Source: Planctomycetota bacterium
Lineage (GTDB): Bacteria > Planctomycetota > UBA1135
Length of the DNA: 64,000 nucleotides
Reading direction: 5' to 3'
Assembly: GCA_008501825.1 (NCBI GenBank)
Contig: QQUA01000009.1
Location: 217,857 to 281,856, forward strand
A model generated the notes under the pieces. That model saw nothing but the letters and a program-made list of their open reading frames with translations. It did no database searches and had not been told where the DNA came from. The stretch's first letter is position 1; each line of letters opens with the position of its first letter. A program made the translations under genes and the position numbers. Positions 52,322 to 59,354 of this stretch are shown one piece after another.

Positions 52322-53944
52322 ATGAGACACACCACTGGATTGCAGGTATCCCTCCTGCCTCGTCGGATCCTGGCATACCTTGCCCCGTTGATGTTGCTTT
52401 CTGCTCCGGCCACATCGGCGCAAGACTTTGACGGCGATGGCTTCAAAGATCTTGCCATTGGTGTGCCCCTGGAAGGAATCGACGGTGAAGCTGACGCCGG
52501 AGCTGTAAATGTCATCTATGGTGGCGTACTCGACCCGAGCCCGGGCACGCCGTATCAAGTGAGATGGGGGCTCAGCACAAGAGACGAGATTTGGAGTCAA
52601 AATCATGCCGGGATCAAAGGTGTAGCGGAAAACGGCGATCAGTTCGGGTTCTCCGTAGCTTGGGGGGACTTCAACGGCGACGGTTTTGACGATTTGGCGG
52701 CTGGGGCTCCCTACGAGGGAGTAAGCGGCGAACCGGATGCCGGCGCAGTGAACGTACTCTACGGCAACCCGGGTAATGGGCTGGAAGCGGTGAACGATCA
52801 AATCTGGCACCAGGATTCGCCCGGTATCAAGGGTGTACCCGAAAAGAATGATTACTTTGGTTGGAGCCTAGCCGCCGGCGATTTCAACGGCGATGGTTAC
52901 GATGACCTTGCCATCGGCGTACCGGGCGAGGGAGTCGACGGCAATTCTCGCGCAGGATTGGTCAAAGTTCTCTACGGGTCCAATGGCGTCGGCTTGACCG
53001 ATGTACGCGACCAAGCCTGGAGCCAGAACAGCCCGAACGTAAACGACAGTAAGGCCCAACCCGGAGATGAATTTGGCTACGCCCTTTGCGTCGGTGATTT
53101 CGATGGAGACGGTCTTGATGATCTTGCCATCGGTGCTCCCGGCGAAGAAGTGAGCAACCGGGAAGACGCCGGATCGGTGAACGTTCTCTATGGCAGCAGT
53201 GCCGGCCTGGAGGCCCGTTCCGATGAGCCGCACTGGTCCTTCAAATTCGACCAAATCAAAGGAGATCCTGAAGTCGACGATCGCTACGGCGCCGCCCTGG
53301 CTTGCGCCGATTTTGATCTCGACGGTGCTGACGATCTCGCCATTGGAGTTCCTGGGCGAGACATTTGGAGCGGCGGACTGCCTATTGACAATGCTGGTTC
53401 GGTAAGCGTTTTATACGGAGAGAAACACAATGGCCTGACTTTCCGAGATCAACTTTGGGACATGGACAAGGCTCTGAACGCTGTCCTTTCCAGTAACCAT
53501 GATCAATTCGGATTCTCTCTTGCAACGGGAACGTTCAGGGCTGGAGACGCATATCGAGGTCATCCGATCCCTCCTGCCCTCGCAGTTGGAGCTCCTGGAG
53601 CCAACGGTGCGGTGGTGGTCATCTACTCCGGAATTCAAGGCGCCGGACTGGTCGCATGGTCGCAGCTTTTAACCGACACCGTGCTGGGAAGAGGCTTCGG
53701 AACTTCTCTCATGGCCGCAAATCTGGTAGATGGCGGTCCTCAAAGCGCGGCATGGTTGGATGATCTGGTCGTGGGTATCCCTGGAGCGGAAGTAAATCAG
53801 CAGCCCGGTGCTGGAATCATCCGAGTTTTCTCCGGCACGACCCACTTTGGTTTGTGGCAGGAAAAAACTTGGTCGCAGCATACGACCGGCATCAAGGGGA
53901 AAGCGGAGGACGGCGACGGATTCGGCGCGGCCTTAGTTCGCTAA
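52322..53944 (+). CDS. FG-GAP repeat secreted protein
   Basis: 540 residues with signal peptide (ILAYLAPLMLLSAPATSAQ). Seven or so FG-GAP/integrin-like repeats carry calcium-binding DxDGDGxxDL loops: DFDGDGFKDLAIGVP, DFNGDGFDDLAAGAP, DFNGDGYDDLAIGVP, DFDGDGLDDLAIGAP and DFDLDGADDLAIGVP. Later repeats are degenerate. The units alternate with VNVLYG-type strands, as in a seven-bladed propeller. The ATG at 52322 was chosen because a proper signal follows; a longer frame starts at 52262. Probably a cell-surface or secreted adhesive protein. Confidence 0.82.
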   Translation: MRHTTGLQVSLLPRRILAYLAPLMLLSAPATSAQDFDGDGFKDLAIGVPLEGIDGEADAGAVNVIYGGVLDPSPGTPYQVRWGLSTRDEIWSQNHAGIKGVAENGDQFGFSVAWGDFNGDGFDDLAAGAPYEGVSGEPDAGAVNVLYGNPGNGLEAVNDQIWHQDSPGIKGVPEKNDYFGWSLAAGDFNGDGYDDLAIGVPGEGVDGNSRAGLVKVLYGSNGVGLTDVRDQAWSQNSPNVNDSKAQPGDEFGYALCVGDFDGDGLDDLAIGAPGEEVSNREDAGSVNVLYGSSAGLEARSDEPHWSFKFDQIKGDPEVDDRYGAALACADFDLDGADDLAIGVPGRDIWSGGLPIDNAGSVSVLYGEKHNGLTFRDQLWDMDKALNAVLSSNHDQFGFSLATGTFRAGDAYRGHPIPPALAVGAPGANGAVVVIYSGIQGAGLVAWSQLLTDTVLGRGFGTSLMAANLVDGGPQSAAWLDDLVVGIPGAEVNQQPGAGIIRVFSGTTHFGLWQEKTWSQHTTGIKGKAEDGDGFGAALVR

Positions 53945-53959
53945 GCGCCTTAACTCTCG

Positions 53960-53994
53960 GAGCGCCTTGCGGTGAAAACTGCAAGGCGCTCTTT
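53960..53994 (+). terminator. Hairpin terminator between convergent genes
   Basis: GAGCGCCTTGC (53960-53970) pairs perfectly with GCAAGGCGCTC (53981-53991) around a ten-base loop, followed by TTT only. It lies 16 bases after the FG-GAP gene stop. The short T-run makes it a moderate candidate. Confidence 0.7.
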
Positions 53995-54028
53995 GCCTTA
54001 TGCAGGCAAGCAAAACAGTCATTCAGCC

Positions 54029-55663
54029 TCAAGGAAATACATGAGTTCTAACTTCCGACAACCGGCAAGTATTCACGTCTAGAGCTTGAAAGTAAATCAA
54101 TCGCCCGGAAGCTGAGGCGGGCACGAAGGCGCTTACCGCCACAGTACCATCGGAGCCGGCTGTCGTGGTGCCGAACAAGGCGGCTTGGCCGAGGCCGGAG
54201 ATCACCGACGGGCACCCAGGCACTGGCAAGTTGCCACTGGTCAAACCGTAGGCGAACTGAGCCGCGCCGTTGGGAGTAGCGCCACTGAGACTCCAGGAGT
54301 TTTGGGTATTCACGGTCCCAGGGGTGGGTCCGCCCAAAACGGGCACCTGCAGTTCGAATGGACCAAGATCTATGGTCGGAGGTCCTCCCAAGCCAGTATC
54401 CGGAGTTCCGGGGTGATCCACCCAGCGCGGCATTCCGGCAAGGTCGGTGGTCACGGAAGGAGGCAACGAGGAATTATGCCCAGCATCCACACAGCTCGAA
54501 AAGCCCATCAGGCGATAGTCGTCATCATCGGTACCGGCGATCCCATCGAGGCCAAGGGGATCGCGAAAACCCGGATCGGCGTCAATATTGCCGACTCCAG
54601 GCCATCCGCCTTCGACATCGGAGTATTGGATGGCTATGGAACCTCCAAGGCCGGGGTACAATTCAATGTTCGCTCCAACGGCCGATTGATTGCCCCATAG
54701 GATGCTGTTGCTGACTTGCGGCTCGCTGAATCCCTGATTCACTACGTAAATAGCTCCACCGGTTTGAGCGTCATTGAAAGCAATCAAATTGTTGGTCACT
54801 ACCGCGGCGTCGTAGCGAAGATAAAGGCCTCCGCCATCGGTCAAACTGCTATTGAAGACGATAAGATTGTTGCGGATGGTCGGAAAGGTAAAGTAGAAAA
54901 TATAGGAAGTCCACGAGTTCATGCCTCCCCCACCCCAATAGCCGGCCTCATTGCGCATCACAATATTGCCTTCCACGATGGGAGTGGAGCGGGCGCCGAA
55001 GTACATACCGCCGCCGCCATTGCCGAGGGCGCTGTTGTCGGTAACGAGGTTGTTGCGGATTTCCGGCGTACCCCACTCCGAGGTGGCAATGCCTCCGCCA
55101 CTGTCCGCTTCATTGTCGTGAAACCAGCATCTTTCAATCACGGCGCTGGAATTTTCCAAACCGATTCCGCCGCCAAAGCCGTTGCGGTTGGCGTTGGAGC
55201 TGGAGTTAAAGCGAAATTCTGAGTCGGCGAAGGTCGGCGAACAATCGAACACCATGACGGCGCCGCCTCGAACGTCCGGCCAAGCACCTGAGCCGATGGC
55301 ATGTTCGACAATACAGTGCTGCATGAGAGATTGGTCGCTGGAAGTTTGGAACCGTAGGCCTCGCCAGCCCACTAGCGGATCCTGGGCATAAAAGTGAATC
55401 GGAAGGGATGCTGTTCCCGTTGCAGTCAAGGTTGCCCCCAAATCGACGGTGATCTTGTACTGCCCTTGGCCAATTATCTCCACCCCGGGCTCGATTTGAA
55501 GGCTGGCACCGGGAGGAACGGTAACGTCCCCGACGAGATGGTATGGGCTGCCGGCCAAGTCCCAAATCCCGGATTGGTTACCGGAAACGTTGGTTTGTGC
55601 CACCAAGGGAGTGGCAATCCAAAAGGCAAGCAATGAGGAAAGCACAAAGGGGGGGAGTCGCAT
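54029..55663 (-). CDS. Secreted right-handed beta-helix protein
   Basis: 544 residues with signal peptide (LPPFVLSSLLAFWIATPLVA). The region from about 60 to 380 is a parallel beta-helix of the NosD/pectate-lyase-like type, with repeated rungs such as IERCWFHDNEADSGGGIA, IRNNLVTDNSALGNGGGG and VTNNLIAFNDAQTGGAI. The C-terminal ~105 residues form a beta module (GGPTPGTVNTQNSWSLSGAT then PNGAAQFAYGLTSG) resembling the C-terminus of the propeller protein at 30753. No catalytic residues of known lyases are seen. Probably extracellular; function unknown. Confidence 0.78.
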   Translation of the reverse strand: MRLPPFVLSSLLAFWIATPLVAQTNVSGNQSGIWDLAGSPYHLVGDVTVPPGASLQIEPGVEIIGQGQYKITVDLGATLTATGTASLPIHFYAQDPLVGWRGLRFQTSSDQSLMQHCIVEHAIGSGAWPDVRGGAVMVFDCSPTFADSEFRFNSSSNANRNGFGGGIGLENSSAVIERCWFHDNEADSGGGIATSEWGTPEIRNNLVTDNSALGNGGGGMYFGARSTPIVEGNIVMRNEAGYWGGGGMNSWTSYIFYFTFPTIRNNLIVFNSSLTDGGGLYLRYDAAVVTNNLIAFNDAQTGGAIYVVNQGFSEPQVSNSILWGNQSAVGANIELYPGLGGSIAIQYSDVEGGWPGVGNIDADPGFRDPLGLDGIAGTDDDDYRLMGFSSCVDAGHNSSLPPSVTTDLAGMPRWVDHPGTPDTGLGGPPTIDLGPFELQVPVLGGPTPGTVNTQNSWSLSGATPNGAAQFAYGLTSGNLPVPGCPSVISGLGQAALFGTTTAGSDGTVAVSAFVPASASGRLIYFQALDVNTCRLSEVRTHVFP

Positions 55664-55770
55664 GGGCCTTTCTACTTTAGCTCAGGAAGAAACAATTCCC
55701 CAATCTCTGAAAGAGAGGGTGTAGGAGTATTTCCCGGCCTGAAGGAGAATCGAAATGACTTCGACTCAGT

Positions 55771-56283
55771 TCAAGACAGCCAAATATCCCCCCACCCCAC
55801 AACAGTCCAAGTATTTTCCTCCAGCGCAATCCGGACCCAACCATTATTTGATCCACATGACCAATCTACTTGCCACACGCTTGGGGTGACCGATTCAAAA
55901 CTTCCAATCCAAATCCGAAACTCGTTTCGCTTTGCTTGGTACCATGGATCTTCTAAAGCCCGGGCTTGCTTTCCCGACTCTCGAAGAAGAGCCAGGCAAA
56001 GCTCTTTCGGTTCAGCCTTATCCACGGTAAGGTAAAATCGCGTCCTCTTCAGATTGAGCATGGCGGCCTTCGCCCATCCCTCCGCCGTTGGGATTAAAAG
56101 AGAGAACACCAAAGCTTCTTGCACAGCGGCCTGATCCTCAGGAGAAAATCTTCTACCTTCAATGACCTCGGCAATCCCATCGGGAAACTTGGAGCCGACC
56201 TCATATTGAATGTCAGGCCGAACGGCACACGACCCCAAAATTAGCGGCGCGCTCCACATCCACCGAACGAAAGATCCGATCAT
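55771..56283 (-). CDS. Lipoprotein, divergent paralogue of the tandem pair at 58082/58729
   Basis: 170 residues from ATG 56283, with lipobox LGSC after a hydrophobic stretch. It shares the family pattern PDIQYEVGSKFPDGIAEVIE, RRFSPEDQAAVQEALVFS, LKRTRFYLTV, WQVDWSC and WGDIW with the two copies at 58082 and 58729, but is clearly more divergent. It lies 16 bases after the lipoprotein gene at 56300. A role as an extra immunity protein to the RHS gene is speculative. Confidence 0.65.
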   Translation of the reverse strand: MIGSFVRWMWSAPLILGSCAVRPDIQYEVGSKFPDGIAEVIEGRRFSPEDQAAVQEALVFSLLIPTAEGWAKAAMLNLKRTRFYLTVDKAEPKELCLALLRESGKQARALEDPWYQAKRNEFRIWIGSFESVTPSVWQVDWSCGSNNGWVRIALEENTWTVVGWGDIWLS

Positions 56284-56299
56284 CGGTTCAAGAATTACT

Positions 56300-57553
56300 T
56301 CACTCAGCTTTGGACGGAACAGGATCCAATTCATCGAAGCCCTCACTTTGCAGAAGAATTGATACGATTTTAGCTTGTTCCGTCAATTTCCGAGAGTATT
56401 CAGAATCGGAAATTTGGCCAGGAGCCACATCTACGGGAATGACAAGGGTTTCTTCTATTTTCCACTCACCCCGATGGACGCCAATCGAAGAATTTTGGAG
56501 CGTGCAATCCACGAGTAACCAATACCGATCTTCGTCCCTTCCGAGTCGCGCCACTCCTTGGGTTTCTCGAAGAGAGCCATAAGGAGGAAGGGAGTCGGTC
56601 CAATAATATGCACTTATGCATCTCAAGGTGGCTTGATCGGCCGATTCCTGAATCACGAATTGAAAACACGTCCCTGAGAAACCGTCGTTTTCCAGAAAGG
56701 CAGTCCCATAAATTTCCCCGGAAGCCAATTTCCATGTTCGACTTTCACAAGAAGGAATCGGAACCTCGTCGGAAGCCAGGTTTATCGTTGAGGCGACAGG
56801 CAGCGACCTTCGTGCCACATTCTTCGCCATAGCATCTTCAAAGCTCTTTACTTTCACCGATCCTCTCCTTGAGGAACCTTGGAAATTGCCTCCGGCATTC
56901 AAAAGCCAATAGGGAACTTCCCGATTTTCCAGTCGAAGGAGGTAGGAAACGACCTGACTTTCTTCAAGCAATCGTCGGTTGTACTCAACAGTGGACATCG
57001 TAGGAGGATCAAGGTCCAATTGGACACGAAAGGCAACCAATTCATTCACTTCACTCGATCTCTTCTTCGAAGAGTCTTCGAACTGACATTTCACGAGCAA
57101 CCACCATACATCTTTATCTCTGGCCAACTGGACAGCTCCTCTGGATGCCTGAATCGGGCCAGCAGGTGGAATACTACTGGTCAAATAGTGAGCACTCGCA
57201 CCGACTAATTCAATTTCCTTTGGAGATGTGGAAATCACGAAAGAGAACGGACTCTTGAAATAAGGCTTCGCGTTCATAGAAAGCCGCCCGAAAATCAGGC
57301 CGAAAGGTAACTTCCACGATTCGCCAACTGGCAACACCGGCAGGGAAAAATCCTCCTCGGCCATCAAAACTGGTTCTTCAATCGGCAGGGACCTTAAAAC
57401 TACGTTGGCTGCCAAAAGATCACCACTGGCCCTACTCGGCTCATCGGCTCCCTGCTCCTTCTGGCAACCGGAAGTTGAAAGAAGAAGGATCGCGCCGAAA
57501 AGCAGGGAAGCTCTTCTTGCAATTGGAACCACGAAATAAAAGGCACAACTCAC
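56300..57553 (-). CDS. Lipoprotein with an internal duplication
   Basis: 417 residues with a lipobox STSGC preceded by a hydrophobic run (ARRASLLFGAILLLS). The mature protein has two copies of about 170 residues. The first shows SWKLPFGLIFGRLSMN, SAHYLTSSIPPAGP and WWLLVKCQFEDSS. The second repeats this as TWKLASGEIYGTAFLE, SAYYWTDSLPPYGS and YWLLVDCTLQNSS. The fold is beta-rich, with no family known to me. It precedes the lipoprotein at 55771 in the same direction, likely one operon. Confidence 0.65.
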   Translation of the reverse strand: MSCAFYFVVPIARRASLLFGAILLLSTSGCQKEQGADEPSRASGDLLAANVVLRSLPIEEPVLMAEEDFSLPVLPVGESWKLPFGLIFGRLSMNAKPYFKSPFSFVISTSPKEIELVGASAHYLTSSIPPAGPIQASRGAVQLARDKDVWWLLVKCQFEDSSKKRSSEVNELVAFRVQLDLDPPTMSTVEYNRRLLEESQVVSYLLRLENREVPYWLLNAGGNFQGSSRRGSVKVKSFEDAMAKNVARRSLPVASTINLASDEVPIPSCESRTWKLASGEIYGTAFLENDGFSGTCFQFVIQESADQATLRCISAYYWTDSLPPYGSLRETQGVARLGRDEDRYWLLVDCTLQNSSIGVHRGEWKIEETLVIPVDVAPGQISDSEYSRKLTEQAKIVSILLQSEGFDELDPVPSKAE

Positions 57554-57750
57554 AGGACGGAAGATTTTCTCAAGAGTGGAAGGAAAAGCACGATGGACAA
57601 AGGATCTCGATCCTTGAGATTACCCGAATCGGTCGACTCGATCCCGGGATAAGAGGAGCGGCGGCAGGCGACTCAGTTCTTTTCCCTAAGTTCCCTCTGA
57701 GAAGAAGCTTAACTGCCGAGCCCGAACCAAAAATCGGATCATCTCGGCAC

Positions 57751-57792
57751 GGGCGGATAGCTTAGTTGGTTGAGCAACGGACTGAAAATCCG
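57751..57792 (+). pseudogene. 5' half of a tRNA-Phe(GAA) gene
   Basis: The 42 bases reproduce the 5' part of a tRNA: a seven-base acceptor strand GGGCGGA, TA, a D arm with stem GCTT/GAGC, and an anticodon stem with loop CTGAAAA carrying anticodon GAA at 57784-57786. The anticodon stem keeps four pairs. Identity to a tRNA stops at TCCG, and no T arm, acceptor 3' strand or CCA follows within 100 bases. It therefore cannot give a mature tRNA from this locus alone. Such fragments are typically left where an element integrated at, or excised from, a tRNA gene. Confidence 0.7.
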
Positions 57793-58081
57793 AAACGGGG
57801 TTTTTGTAAGCCCCTACTTCAAAATGGCTTACAAGTACAACCTGTTTCCTCGCATAGACTTAACGGCGACCATGATTGCCCATGGGAGACAGTGGCCGCC
57901 AATGGATTCTTCATTTATTGGCAAAATTGTGGCAAACCAAATTTTTTCAATTTGGAGAGTTGGGAACCCTTTTTTGGGGTTTTTGAGGTGTGCCAAAGAC
58001 GCTCACCAAAAGCAGATCCGAGCTTTCGATTCCTGGTGTTCCACGACAGACGACAACCAATCACTCAGATAAAACTTGGAG
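57793..58081. other. AT-richer stretch after the tRNA fragment
   Basis: Downstream of the fragment is a perfect inverted repeat, TTGTAAGCC (57804-57812) with GGCTTACAA (57826-57834). Short overlapping frames cover the rest up to 58081, but none has a ribosome site or a recognisable domain, including no integrase motif. I see no supported gene here. Confidence 0.5.
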
Positions 58082-58648
58082 TCAGGCTGTCCAAATGTCC
58101 CCCCATTCAGTAATAGTCCAGGTATTCCCCTTTAACGTAATCTGAAGCCATCCTCCTATTGTTCCGTCACAAACCCAATCAACCCGCCAAACATCAGGAG
58201 CAACTAGTTCAAATTTTCCGATTCTGATCCAGTATACATTACGTCTACTGGAGTCCCATGTACCATCTGCAATCATCACCTGTTTTCCCGCTTCTCGCAG
58301 AAGTTCCAATGCTAGCTCCTTCGGTTCGCCGTCTTTCACAGCAAGGAAAACTCGAGTCCTCTTCAAATTGAACATAGCTCGTCTCGCCCAAGTCTCAGGA
58401 AACTCTGAGATTAATTGTGAAAACACAAGAGCTTCTCTTACGGCGGCTTGATCCTCCGGAGAAAAATCTCTGCTTCCAATGATTTCAGCAATCTCATCGG
58501 GGAATTTCTCGTCAACCTCATATCGAACATCCGGCTGAAATGCGCAGCTCACTACCATGAGTGGCACCGCCCATGCCAATTTCCACAGCCATACAAATGA
58601 AAAGGAAAACCTTTTCCTAATTAACACTCGCGCTTGAGGCATCCTCAT
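58082..58648 (-). CDS. Lipoprotein, downstream copy of a tandem duplicate pair
   Basis: 188 residues with a basic n-region, hydrophobic segment and lipobox VVSC (WAVPLMVVSCAFQPDVRYEV). Mature features are FPDEIAEIIGSRDFSPEDQ, AAVREALVFSQLI, LKRTRVFLAV, EPKELALELLREAGKQVMI and WRVDWVCDGTIGGWLQITLK. The fold is alpha/beta with no known family. It is almost the same as the next copy (58729), with the same length, and is likely a recent duplicate. The upstream RHS gene reads toward this pair. Confidence 0.75.
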   Translation of the reverse strand: MRMPQARVLIRKRFSFSFVWLWKLAWAVPLMVVSCAFQPDVRYEVDEKFPDEIAEIIGSRDFSPEDQAAVREALVFSQLISEFPETWARRAMFNLKRTRVFLAVKDGEPKELALELLREAGKQVMIADGTWDSSRRNVYWIRIGKFELVAPDVWRVDWVCDGTIGGWLQITLKGNTWTITEWGDIWTA

Positions 58649-58728
58649 TGAGGAGTTCTCTCCTTGATTCTGAGTTTTGTTAATTTTCAAGCCTAGGGAC
58701 AGCTAATCGATCGGACAAAAACTTAGAG

Positions 58729-59295
58729 TTAAGATAGCCAAATGCCTCCCCGCTTAATGTCGGTCCAAGTATTCCCCTTTAACGTAATCTGCAGCCATCC
58801 TCCAATTGTTCCGCTACAAACCCAATCAACCCGCCAAACACCTGGCGCAACTAGTTCAAAATTTCCAAGCAAGATCCAATATTCATTACGTCTATTGGGA
58901 TTCCAGGTACCATCTGAAATCATCACCTGCTTTCCCGCTTCTCGCAGAAGTTCCAACGCTAGTTCCTTCGGTTCGCCATCATCCACAGAAAGGAAAACCC
59001 GAGTCCTCTTCAAATTAAGCATGGCACGTCTTGACCATTCATCTGGATACGCTTCGATTAAGTGTGAAAATACAAGAGCTTCTCTTACGGCGGCCTGATC
59101 CTCCGGAGAAAAATCTCTGCTTCCAATGATTTCGGCAATCCTATCCGGGAATTTCGCTTCAACCTCATATCGAACATCTGGCTGAAATGCGCAGCTCACC
59201 ACCATGAGTGGCACAGCCCATACCAATTTCCAAGACCATGCAAATGAAAAGAAAAATCTTTTCCGAATTAACACTCGCACTTGAGGCATCATCAT
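58729..59295 (-). CDS. Lipoprotein, RHS-proximal copy of the tandem pair
   Basis: 188 residues, the same length and layout as the 58082 gene, differing mainly in the central helix (EAYPDEWSRRAML against EFPETWARRAMF) and at the C-terminus (DIKRGGIWLS against TEWGDIWTA). The lipobox is VVSC. The ATG at 59295 lies 60 bases after the stop of the RHS gene, the usual place for an immunity gene in RHS toxin loci. That function is inferred from position only. Confidence 0.75.
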   Translation of the reverse strand: MMMPQVRVLIRKRFFFSFAWSWKLVWAVPLMVVSCAFQPDVRYEVEAKFPDRIAEIIGSRDFSPEDQAAVREALVFSHLIEAYPDEWSRRAMLNLKRTRVFLSVDDGEPKELALELLREAGKQVMISDGTWNPNRRNEYWILLGNFELVAPGVWRVDWVCSGTIGGWLQITLKGNTWTDIKRGGIWLS

Positions 59296-59354
59296 TGAGA
59301 AGTCCTCTCCTTGATTCTGAGTTCCGTTTACTTTTAAGCCTCGGCTCATTCTAC

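Larger units (their letters stand above)
58082..59340 (-). repeat. Tandem duplication covering two lipoprotein genes
   Basis: Two direct copies of about 640 bases, offset by 647. Coding regions and the short upstream leader (including the reading TTGATTCTGAGTT near both starts) are alike. Long blocks around 58450-58500 and 59097-59147 differ at only a few positions. This suggests a fairly recent duplication. Confidence 0.75.

Noticed and set aside
57766..58113. Short plus-strand frames after the tRNA fragment, checked as possible integrase remnants
   Set aside because: No tyrosine-recombinase motif (R-HxxR-Y) and no ribosome site; only a vague resemblance to integrase N-termini, too weak to claim.
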